Assembly: GCA_029051965.1 (NCBI GenBank)
Contig: JAIDJZ010000032.1
Location: forward strand, 1-12,702
Origin: Paramuribaculum sp.
Lineage (GTDB): Bacteria; Bacteroidota; Bacteroidia; Bacteroidales; Muribaculaceae
Direction of reading: 5' to 3'
Length of the DNA stretch: 12,702 bases
Made by a program: the position numbers and the translations under genes. A model generated the notes under the pieces. It made no database searches. It was not told where the DNA came from and saw only the letters and a program-made list of their open reading frames with translations. Numbering within the stretch: the stretch's first letter is position 1; each line of letters starts with the position of its first letter. Below, piece by piece: positions 1 to 6,788 of the stretch.

Positions 1-76
<76 letters not shown>

Positions 77-110
77 TATAATCTATCTTATATAGATAAT
101 GCGAGGTGGA

Positions 111-1172
111 TTACTTAATGATTACGACGTAGCCGCGGTTGATGCGCTCGTTCTGCTCATCTACCTGCCATGCGATAACCACTTTTTTGGTAGCGTCGTC
201 AACGAGGACTTTTGCGTTGCCTTCATATTTGTACAGGGCATACCACCGACTGTCACTGTACTGGAAGTAGAGCGTACCTTCTACTTCAGCATCTACAGCC
301 GCATTGGCAGGATAGTCAATCTTGATACCACCGTAGTCAACTCCCCTGCTATTGATATACCACCATCCAATTGTGCTGGTATCGCCTTCGGTCGAGTCAA
401 GCCATGATCCATAGCCGTAACTACGCCAATCATAGTAATACGGTTCATTTCCATCGGAGGGATCCTTGCAATCGGCCCAGACAGCAGACTCGGTCATATC
501 CTTAATCTCCTGCAACTTAGAAGGAGTGAATGGCTCAAACGAAGCCTCAACAGTCACTTTGAGATAGGCAGTCAGACCTGAAATGTCAGTTACAGTCAAA
601 GTTGCTGTAAATGGATTCATCCCAGAAGTGGCAGTCACGGATATCACACCTGTTTCAGAGTCGATCGAGGCAACTACCTTAGGATTGTCAGACACAACGG
701 TATAACCGCCATTGCCCAGGACAACGCTGGCCTCAGTGCTTGTAGCGCTTCCGCCGAGTGGCGTAAGGAATGTCATAGCGTCGGTGCTAAGCTGAATCTG
801 TTCGATTGTGCAGACGCTTACAACAAGTTTTTTGTAGTTGCTGTTGGCGTCAGACACCATGACACCGCAAAGACCGTTTTTGAAACCTTCGATCATCGGA
901 ACGCCATCGACATCAACGATGTCAGCGACGGCAGGATCGAGCGAGAGGGCTTTGATTCCGCCGGTTTCAGAAGCGATTGGAAGAGCGGCACGGTTTTCCT
1001 CACCGATCTTCACTCTGACCGTATCGGTTGAGAATTGAATGTCGGGCGTTTCAGCCGTATTTCCACCGACAACGTAAACGGGTTCGTCGTTATCGTCATC
1101 GTTGCAGGCGGTGAAGCTCACCGATGCAGCTGTCATGAGAGCTGCACTCATCAAATAATAATGAAGTTTCAT
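111..1172 (-). CDS. Surface lipoprotein with two Ig-like repeats and an unknown C-terminal domain (PUL accessory, likely glycan binding)
   Basis: This 353-aa protein is last in the PUL operon, starting 42 bp after the GH18 enzyme gene ends. Residues 1-22 form a lipoprotein signal peptide with lipobox SFTAC (Cys23). The acidic stretch NDDDNDE that follows resembles the Bacteroidetes surface lipoprotein export signal. Two beta-rich segments of about 81 residues follow, roughly 43-122 and 124-210. They open with related motifs IQFSTD (45-50) and IQLSTD (126-131), share a later DPxVA/NPxVV element, and look like tandem Ig-like (BIG2/Pkd-type) domains. Residues about 215-353 form a separate domain rich in Trp and Tyr (YYYDWRSYGYGSW, then IGWWYIN), which I do not recognise. 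No catalytic motif is visible. From position and architecture I infer a surface glycan-binding or spacer protein, but the function is unproven. ATG start and TAA stop are both present. Only 34 bp of credible sequence follow the stop, so whether the operon continues cannot be seen. Confidence 0.85.
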   Translation of the reverse strand: MKLHYYLMSAALMTAASVSFTACNDDDNDEPVYVVGGNTAETPDIQFSTDTVRVKIGEENRAALPIASETGGIKALSLDPAVADIVDVDGVPMIEGFKNGLCGVMVSDANSNYKKLVVSVCTIEQIQLSTDAMTFLTPLGGSATSTEASVVLGNGGYTVVSDNPKVVASIDSETGVISVTATSGMNPFTATLTVTDISGLTAYLKVTVEASFEPFTPSKLQEIKDMTESAVWADCKDPSDGNEPYYYDWRSYGYGSWLDSTEGDTSTIGWWYINSRGVDYGGIKIDYPANAAVDAEVEGTLYFQYSDSRWYALYKYEGNAKVLVDDATKKVVIAWQVDEQNERINRGYVVIIK

Positions 1173-1214
1173 ACTAATTTGAGTTGATAATTAGAAAGGG
1201 GGTGAGACATCCGG

Positions 1215-2645
1215 TTATTTCCAGTCTTTGGGATAAGTTGTGGGATCCACAACAACTTCGTCGTTATAGAAAGCACGGGCAAGTTTGTCCATTGCCTGAT
1301 CCTGACCATAAGAAGTTGTACGGTAGGGATCCATAGCGAACACCATGTGTGCGCCGTAACCTGCGTTGCGGCCCTGACGGAGAGTGTTTTCAGAAGCAGC
1401 CCAACTACCCTGGGCGAATTGCATGGAGGCACCGCCGAGCTGGGAAATAGTCATGCCGGGGTAACTGTCGAGCCAGCTATCTTCATAATATGAGCTGTAG
1501 TCGGGCAGACAGTAGCTGATGAAGGTTCCGGGCTGAACACCTTCGACTGCGACTGCAGAACCGGTCATAGAATAGCCATAGGCAATGTTCCAACGTTCGG
1601 GCTGCAGTTTCCACACCTCATAGGCAAGACGCGACCATGCCAGACGGCTGCGCTGTTCGAAACCTGGAGGCGCGGGAGTGATGGGATTGCAATACTCATC
1701 GTCCCAGAAGATACCGTCGAGATCGTAGGCATCGCAGAGGGCTTTGAGTTCCTTGGCGAAGAGTTTTGCTGTTTCAGGCGCGAGATTGGAGATGCATGCG
1801 CGGTCGTGGTTGCACATAACGCCCATGATCACTTTCATTCCGCGGTCCTTAAGAGGTTTAAGGTATTTCTCGCGGTTATTGAGGATGGCCGAGATGTTTT
1901 CGTTGGGATAGAAATAAACGCGACCGGTTTCAGCGTTGTAGTTGATGTTGCCAGAGAACATTACAAGGGCATCGACCATGTATTTGCCGGAATTCTTCAG
2001 CGTGTAGCGAAGGTTGTTGAGGGGGTTGGTGTCGTTGACCTCCATAACGGAGAAGATCTTGATACCTTCGTGTTCAACACCGTTGTCGTCGACCCAGGTC
2101 TTGTGGCAATCGCCATAGGAAGAGAGGTCGCGCACGAGAACCACGAAGTTCTTGTCGGCCTCGCCGAGAGCGGCAGCGCCCTCAATGGTCACGCTCAAAG
2201 GAAGAGCGTAGGTTGTTTCGGGATCGAGAGAGCCGTCGGAAGTGAGAGTGTACTCTGCGTCGACAGCAGTCTGTCCGGCGGGAAGAGTGACCACACCGTC
2301 GTTTGCAAAAGCAACCATCGACTGAGGCAGGAGAGCGTAGTCAGTTCCGTTGGCAGTGTTGTAGGCAGTGAGCGCATCTGCATTGTAAGCGAAAGTCACT
2401 TTGCAGTCGGCCGGCAGGGCCACGCCAGTCTTTACATGAAGGGCGTTTGTTTCAGCATTGTGGAATTCAACTTTTGAAGAACCACGCGAACCGGCGGCAT
2501 CGGTAACATAGACCACGGCTCCTTCAGGCACGTCGAGGCGGCCGGCATCGTCTATAGAGCCAAGAGTGGTGTCATCGGAGCAAGAAGCTGCGAAGAGAGC
2601 GACCGACGCCACAAGGCATGATTTGATAAACAGTCTTTTTTTCAT
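1215..2645 (-). CDS. GH18 endo-beta-N-acetylglucosaminidase lipoprotein (EndoBT-3987-like)
   Basis: This 476-aa lipoprotein is predicted to hydrolyse the beta-1,4 bond between the two core GlcNAc residues of N-glycans at the cell surface. The signal peptide ends in lipobox FAASC (Cys22) followed by SDD, an acidic export-type signal. Residues about 38-172 form a DUF1735 (BT_3987-like N-terminal) beta-sandwich. Residues about 190-476 form a GH18 barrel. The catalytic strand is LDGIFWDDEY (309-318), with Glu317 as proton donor and Asp315 as the residue that assists the substrate N-acetyl group. The DGxFxDDEY form, with Phe313 where chitinases have the first inner Asp, matches my recollection of EndoBT-3987. 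The GYGAHMVFAMDP stretch and the YPKDW end also fit that enzyme. The length is normal for this type. The start is ATG, without a Shine-Dalgarno sequence. A 192-bp spacer with an inverted repeat separates it from the upstream LamG gene. A high-mannose preference is inferred from homology only; complex-glycan activity cannot be excluded. Confidence 0.93.
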   Translation of the reverse strand: MKKRLFIKSCLVASVALFAASCSDDTTLGSIDDAGRLDVPEGAVVYVTDAAGSRGSSKVEFHNAETNALHVKTGVALPADCKVTFAYNADALTAYNTANGTDYALLPQSMVAFANDGVVTLPAGQTAVDAEYTLTSDGSLDPETTYALPLSVTIEGAAALGEADKNFVVLVRDLSSYGDCHKTWVDDNGVEHEGIKIFSVMEVNDTNPLNNLRYTLKNSGKYMVDALVMFSGNINYNAETGRVYFYPNENISAILNNREKYLKPLKDRGMKVIMGVMCNHDRACISNLAPETAKLFAKELKALCDAYDLDGIFWDDEYCNPITPAPPGFEQRSRLAWSRLAYEVWKLQPERWNIAYGYSMTGSAVAVEGVQPGTFISYCLPDYSSYYEDSWLDSYPGMTISQLGGASMQFAQGSWAASENTLRQGRNAGYGAHMVFAMDPYRTTSYGQDQAMDKLARAFYNDEVVVDPTTYPKDWK

Positions 2646-2701
2646 TGATAATTAAGGTTTGAGTTAGAGAGATATTTGTTTAGGGTATTGTTGACTTTAT
2701 G

Positions 2702-2781
2702 TTGGCGCGATTTCCGCAACGTCAGCTTTTCGGCAAGACGTGGAGACGCGTGCGATAGGATAACGGCAAAAATCGCGCCAA
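2702..2781. repeat. Intercistronic inverted repeat between the LamG and GH18 genes
   Basis: Perfect 12-bp arms TTGGCGCGATTT (2702-2713) and AAATCGCGCCAA (2770-2781) enclose 56 bp. The enclosed part can fold further, for example CGTC at 2720-2723 with GACG at 2737-2740. The element sits in the only long gap (192 bp) within the PUL operon. Neither side carries a T-run, so it does not look like an intrinsic terminator. A role in mRNA processing, stabilisation or partial transcription stop is possible but inferred. Confidence 0.7.
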
Positions 2782-2837
2782 ATTGCAGGGAAGTCAGTTA
2801 ATACACCGTAATTATAGTTAATTACTCGATGGAAGAA

Positions 2838-3980
2838 TTATTCGGGAAGGGAGATTTCCACCCACTTGGGAGTCGACACGCAATTGAGGTCGTAGCCGTT
2901 GCAATAGTCGTGGATGAGAGTTCCGGCACCTTCATTGAATTTCCAGTAAGCCACAAGGCCTTCGGCGTCAGGAGCAACCAGATAGGGCTGGGTTGCATCG
3001 GCGATCTCGGCATCGGAGAGGATGCGGTTCCAGACGCGCACTTCGCTGATGAGACCGTTGAGCCAGCGGTTGTCGTTCCATGATTTGCCGATGTAGAAAC
3101 CGGATGAGTTCCAGCTGACACCGCTGCGGCTGCTGCCTGTCATGGTGTTTTTCTTCGCACCGTCGACATAGAGGGTAGCCTGACCTGTCGAAGCGTCCCA
3201 GGTGAAAGTAAGACGCTGGAACTTCTTGTCCTCCAACTTCCATGAAGCGTCGGTGATGTTTCCGGAAGGAGTCACGAACTGGAGCTGGTTTGCGGGCAGA
3301 CCGGAGTCTGAGACGCGGAAAAGCCAACTGCCTTCGATACCGGCGATCGACTGAATGTTAGAGTCGGAACCACCCCATGCATCGACATTGATGATGCACT
3401 GGAAAGTGAACTGAGTGATATTGCTGAGGGCGGAAGCTGCAGAGGCGTTTACAAGTGAAGCATTGTTTTCAACCATGTTTGCAGCTACGTTGATGAGAGC
3501 AGCGCCACGCACAACAATGTAGCGTGTTTTCTGGCTTTCAAGCACTGGAACTGTCGATTCGACAACCGAAACCGGGAGAACATAAACGACTTCACGATCG
3601 AGCGAAAGGAGGTCTTTGATCTTAACCTCAACGTTGCTTGATGAGACAGCGTTTTCGATGAAAGTCGCAACGGGCTGGATGATTTCGTAGTTTTCAGCGG
3701 GAAGCTCAACTGCGTTCGCTCCATAGATTGCATTGTAGGCTTCGATTTTGGACATGTCGGCAGCGTAGGTGACAGTCACTTCTGTGGGGACGGGATTGGC
3801 CATCTGGACATTGAATGAGACAACCTGCTCGTTAGCCTGACCGTCGACCAGCACATTGGTGGGGATCAGCGCACCGGTGTCGCTGACGCGATTATCCACG
3901 TTCTCGAAGTCGTCCTGGCATGCAGTCAGAGAAGCGACTGCGAGCAGAGCGGCTGCTGAGATATATGATGAAAATTTCAT
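2838..3980 (-). CDS. DUF1735 + LamG surface glycan-binding lipoprotein
   Basis: This 380-aa lipoprotein has a signal peptide with lipobox SLTAC (Cys21) followed by QDDFE, an acidic surface-export pattern. Residues about 40-158 are a DUF1735-type beta-sandwich, the same domain type that precedes the catalytic barrel in the GH18 enzyme. Residues about 165-335 look like a concanavalin-type LamG (Laminin_G_3) domain, with the typical stretch GFYIGKSWNDNRWLNGLISE (294-313) followed by VRVWNRILSDAEI. The final 40 residues begin GLVAYWKFNEGAG (341-353), a motif normally found at the start of LamG_3 domains, so the fold may be circularly permuted or a second copy may be cut short. No glycosidase motif is visible. 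By analogy with the corresponding B. thetaiotaomicron locus it probably captures glycan at the cell surface for SusC/SusD. It lies 41 bp downstream of the GH18-like gene. Confidence 0.87.
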   Translation of the reverse strand: MKFSSYISAAALLAVASLTACQDDFENVDNRVSDTGALIPTNVLVDGQANEQVVSFNVQMANPVPTEVTVTYAADMSKIEAYNAIYGANAVELPAENYEIIQPVATFIENAVSSSNVEVKIKDLLSLDREVVYVLPVSVVESTVPVLESQKTRYIVVRGAALINVAANMVENNASLVNASAASALSNITQFTFQCIINVDAWGGSDSNIQSIAGIEGSWLFRVSDSGLPANQLQFVTPSGNITDASWKLEDKKFQRLTFTWDASTGQATLYVDGAKKNTMTGSSRSGVSWNSSGFYIGKSWNDNRWLNGLISEVRVWNRILSDAEIADATQPYLVAPDAEGLVAYWKFNEGAGTLIHDYCNGYDLNCVSTPKWVEISLPE

Positions 3981-4021
3981 AATGTTATAATCGTTGAGAA
4001 TTGTTAGATTAAACAGATAGA

Positions 4022-5089
4022 TTATTTGGCGCTGGGATTAACGGTTTCAATGACGTAGCGCACGTTTGTGTAGAAGCCATTGGTCAGGAAATAGTCAGCA
4101 CCGGTGTTGTAGATTCCGACAGCTCCGATGTTCTGTCCGGCGGCCCATTTGGCCATTCCGTTTACAGCGAGCGTACCGTTGGCGAAATAACCGAGTTTCT
4201 CGTCAACGCCGGTGTGGTCGGGCACTGAAGCGAGGACTCCGAGTTTCGATTCGGGAACGGCGTTGTCGGCGAGAGCCATATAATAGGAGTAAGAGTCGAT
4301 AGAGCTTGCGTCGAGGCTTTCAACGAGGAAAACGCGACGGGCTTCAGCGAGCAGCGGGCTGTCGATGTACTGCGGTTTGCAGAGCAGGTCGATGACAACC
4401 GACGGGTTGCGCTGATGCCAATCTTCGATTATACCGAGGAAGAGAGTGGCCTGGGCTATGTAGGCGTTCAGTTCTTCCTGAGTCATGTGGTTGGTCGGCT
4501 TACCGGCAAACCCGGCGACAAGACCGTCGAAGCCGACAGTGTTGAAGTGCTTGAGTTGAGCCGAGCAGCTTTCAGTTAGATATGTAAGGAATTCGGGATC
4601 CTTGAGCTCGGCGGGAATTTCGGCGTCTTCACCGTTGATGTTGGTGAACTCGATGCGTTTTGCGGCGAGCTGTTCGCAAAGGAGAGTGTAGTCGGCTTTG
4701 ATCACGTCGAAGTCGATCACGTAGCTGAACTGCTGACCTTTGTTTGTGCGCGCTTCAAACATTTCCTGCACGAGCTGATTTGTGACTTTGTCGGGGTTGT
4801 TGAGGACAATGACGTCGACAGAGTCTGGAATTGCAGAGATGCGGTGTCCTTGCGATCCGAATGCAGTTTCGGCGTTGTCGAACCATGTATAGACCAGTTT
4901 GTGGTCGGAATTGCGGTAGGCCCGTAGGTTTTCGAGGTATTTGACGTAGGCCTCGGGATTGGCAGTGTCGATTGTGCCGTAGTCGAGATCGACGTGTTCG
5001 GGCTCAGTCCAGTCGTCGCAAGCGGTGAAAGTGGCACCGATAGCTGCAACCATGAGAGCCGATGAAATATATTTAGCTATTTTTTTCAT
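4022..5089 (-). CDS. GH18-like surface lipoprotein, predicted catalytically inactive
   Basis: This 355-aa lipoprotein has lipobox FTAC (Cys24) followed by DDWTEPE. The body resembles the Bacteroidetes 'putative glycoside hydrolase family 18' type (BT1044-like or chitinase_18 family as I recall it). Landmarks include KLVYTWFDN (64-72), SVDVIVLNN (90-98) and VIDFDVIKADY (124-134). The position equivalent to the GH18 catalytic strand reads GFDGLVAGFAG (186-196). Against DGxDxDxE, only the first Asp (188) remains: the inner Asp residues are Val191 and Gly193, and the catalytic Glu is Ala195. It therefore should not hydrolyse glycans, and a glycan-binding role is inferred. It lies 33 bp downstream of susD and 41 bp upstream of the DUF1735-LamG gene, inside the operon. 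The start is ATG. The length fits a complete single-domain protein with no frameshift, so loss of the residues looks like a settled family trait rather than gene decay. Confidence 0.87.
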   Translation of the reverse strand: MKKIAKYISSALMVAAIGATFTACDDWTEPEHVDLDYGTIDTANPEAYVKYLENLRAYRNSDHKLVYTWFDNAETAFGSQGHRISAIPDSVDVIVLNNPDKVTNQLVQEMFEARTNKGQQFSYVIDFDVIKADYTLLCEQLAAKRIEFTNINGEDAEIPAELKDPEFLTYLTESCSAQLKHFNTVGFDGLVAGFAGKPTNHMTQEELNAYIAQATLFLGIIEDWHQRNPSVVIDLLCKPQYIDSPLLAEARRVFLVESLDASSIDSYSYYMALADNAVPESKLGVLASVPDHTGVDEKLGYFANGTLAVNGMAKWAAGQNIGAVGIYNTGADYFLTNGFYTNVRYVIETVNPSAK

Positions 5090-5122
5090 AAAAGTTTTAA
5101 GTTTTCAGTGAAGAGTGAATAC

Positions 5123-6769
5123 TTATTGAACAGCGGGGTTGCAGTCCCACCACATGCGAGTAGCGAGGTTGTCGGGTCCGCCAAGCATGAGGACAGCCTG
5201 CTGAACGTTAGCGAGGTTGTCGGTGTATTCCGAAGTGGGATAGGGCATGCGTCGAGGGCCGATGTTGACATTGACCACGTTGCTGCCGTTGTAGGCAACG
5301 GGGATGAGGAAGGGATAGCCGGTTCGGCGATAGTCAGCCCAGGCTTCGTTGCCGAGAGTCCAGTTTGCGAGCCACTTCTGGGTAATGATTTTCTGCTGTT
5401 TCTGAGCGATAGTCGCGCTTTCGTCCCACTTGATAGTCACAGCGGGGATTGTACCATTCCAGGGGTTTTTGCCTTCAGGATCATAGAACTGAGCAGGAAC
5501 AGAGGTTTCATCATTGATGTAAGCATCGGCTTTGTCAGCGACTCCGTAGTTTTCGAACGAGAGGCGGATACCTTCGTTGTAGAAAGCTTCAGCAGCTCCA
5601 CCCATGTTCCATCCGAAGACAGCGGCACCTTCGGCGCGAAGGAATGCGACTTCAGAAGCATTGAGCCAGAGAGCGGGGGTGTTACCGGGGAGGTTGACAT
5701 CGGAGAAGTTTACGGACCATGATGTGTTGAACACCTGCCAACCGCGACGGATTCCGACATACTGGAGGGAAGTGCCGGTGGGCGAAGTCAGCCAGTTGCC
5801 GTTTTCGTCCTGATAGGGTTTGCCATTGAGCGAGGGGCTTTCGGGCGAACCAGAGGGAGTCAGGTAGGAAGAGATACGGGGGTCGTTGTAGCCATTGAGG
5901 TAGCATGCGATCTCGGCACTGGGACGAGTATCGTGGGCGTTGTACATGATAGCAGTACGCATGGAGTTTGTCGAAGACTCGTAGTTCTTCCATGTTGCGT
6001 TCGCGTCGTTAGATTCGATGACACCGCCGTTGGCAGGGTCAACGGCTTCTTCAGCTTTCTGCTTAGCGAGAGCAGCGTCTGCATAAACGATACGCATTGC
6101 GAGACGGAGCTGGAGCGAGTTGCAGAACTGGATCCATTTGTCGATGTCGCCGGCGTAAACCTTGTCGGCGAGGGGACTCATGACAGCAGCGCGGTTTTCG
6201 AGGAGAATCGCACGAGATTCGGCGAGTTCTTCGAAGAATGCATTGTAGATATCCTGCTGCGAGTCATAGGGGGTCATGATAGCACCTTCGAAACCGATCT
6301 TGCTGTAGGGAATCGGTCCGTAGCAGTCGGTCACGCGGTTCATAGCAGCGACTTTGATGATGTTTGCGATTGCCAGAGGCACAACCTGTCCGGAAGTCTC
6401 GCAGAAGCCTTTCACCATCGAGATGTTGGTGTAGAGGGTCGAGATGATCTTGGAGTCGGTCAGGAAAACAGAGGTCCAGTTGTCGGGGGCGCAGTTTCTG
6501 ACATAGGAAGTCGTAAAGTTCGCACCGTCGGAGAAATAGCCTCCGAGCGTACCTCCGAGGAGACAGTCGGTGAACTGGTTACAGTTGACATCCGAAGGCA
6601 CTACGGCGCCGCAGATGTTGCTCATCGAAGAAACGAGAGCATAGTCGTCAGGCGAGAGGTCGCCCGGCTGGAACTGGTTGCTGTTGATGTCTTCATAGTC
6701 ACCGGTACATGCGGCCATCGAGATAGCGAGTGCACCTCCGGCGATGAAGCTATATAAGATGTGTTTCAT
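5123..6769 (-). CDS. SusD-like outer-membrane glycan-binding lipoprotein
   Basis: This protein is the SusD partner that sits as a lid on the SusC transporter and binds the imported glycan. I place the start at the ATG at 6767-6769, giving 548 aa. An in-frame TTG at 6779-6781 would add four residues, but the ATG gives the better lipoprotein signal: MKHILYSFIAGGALAISMAAC, with Cys21 and acidic residues (TGDYED) after it. The alpha-helical TPR-like body typical of SusD includes FTDCLLGGTLGGYFSDG near the N-terminus, CYGPIPYSKIG (SusD proteins usually carry a D-x-Y/F-G-P-I-P-Y type motif here), then LADKVYAGDIDKWIQFCNSL and LQLRLAMRI. The C-terminal part has VAFLRAEGA and GRR/GPRRMPYP-type segments. 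It resembles the SusD-like family PF12741 more than classical SusD/RagB, from memory. The ATG lies 19 bp after the SusC stop, so the two are almost certainly co-transcribed. Confidence 0.93.
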   Translation of the reverse strand: MKHILYSFIAGGALAISMAACTGDYEDINSNQFQPGDLSPDDYALVSSMSNICGAVVPSDVNCNQFTDCLLGGTLGGYFSDGANFTTSYVRNCAPDNWTSVFLTDSKIISTLYTNISMVKGFCETSGQVVPLAIANIIKVAAMNRVTDCYGPIPYSKIGFEGAIMTPYDSQQDIYNAFFEELAESRAILLENRAAVMSPLADKVYAGDIDKWIQFCNSLQLRLAMRIVYADAALAKQKAEEAVDPANGGVIESNDANATWKNYESSTNSMRTAIMYNAHDTRPSAEIACYLNGYNDPRISSYLTPSGSPESPSLNGKPYQDENGNWLTSPTGTSLQYVGIRRGWQVFNTSWSVNFSDVNLPGNTPALWLNASEVAFLRAEGAAVFGWNMGGAAEAFYNEGIRLSFENYGVADKADAYINDETSVPAQFYDPEGKNPWNGTIPAVTIKWDESATIAQKQQKIITQKWLANWTLGNEAWADYRRTGYPFLIPVAYNGSNVVNVNIGPRRMPYPTSEYTDNLANVQQAVLMLGGPDNLATRMWWDCNPAVQ

Positions 6770-6788
6770 TGTAGGATGCAATGTTTGT

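Noticed and set aside
81..97. Small hairpin ATCTAT/ATAGAT after the last PUL gene, considered as operon terminator
   Set aside because: The stem is only six A/T-rich pairs and no U-run follows on the minus strand; the adjoining bases are artefactual poly-G.
1806..2477. 223-codon plus-strand open frame opposite the GH18 gene
   Set aside because: Antisense to a well-supported enzyme, no domain or promoter seen; the repeated Val/Gly/Asp/His composition is typical of a mirrored frame.
5108..5722. 204-codon plus-strand open frame opposite the susD 3' half
   Set aside because: Same reasoning: it overlaps a supported gene and has no independent features.
5933..6757. 274-codon open frame on the plus strand opposite susD
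   Set aside because: It lies wholly antisense to a clear SusD gene, shows no recognisable domain or signal, and reads as a codon-bias shadow.
6770..6781. Upstream TTG start for the SusD-like protein
   Set aside because: The ATG four codons later gives a standard lipoprotein signal peptide and leaves a normal 19-bp spacing after susC.
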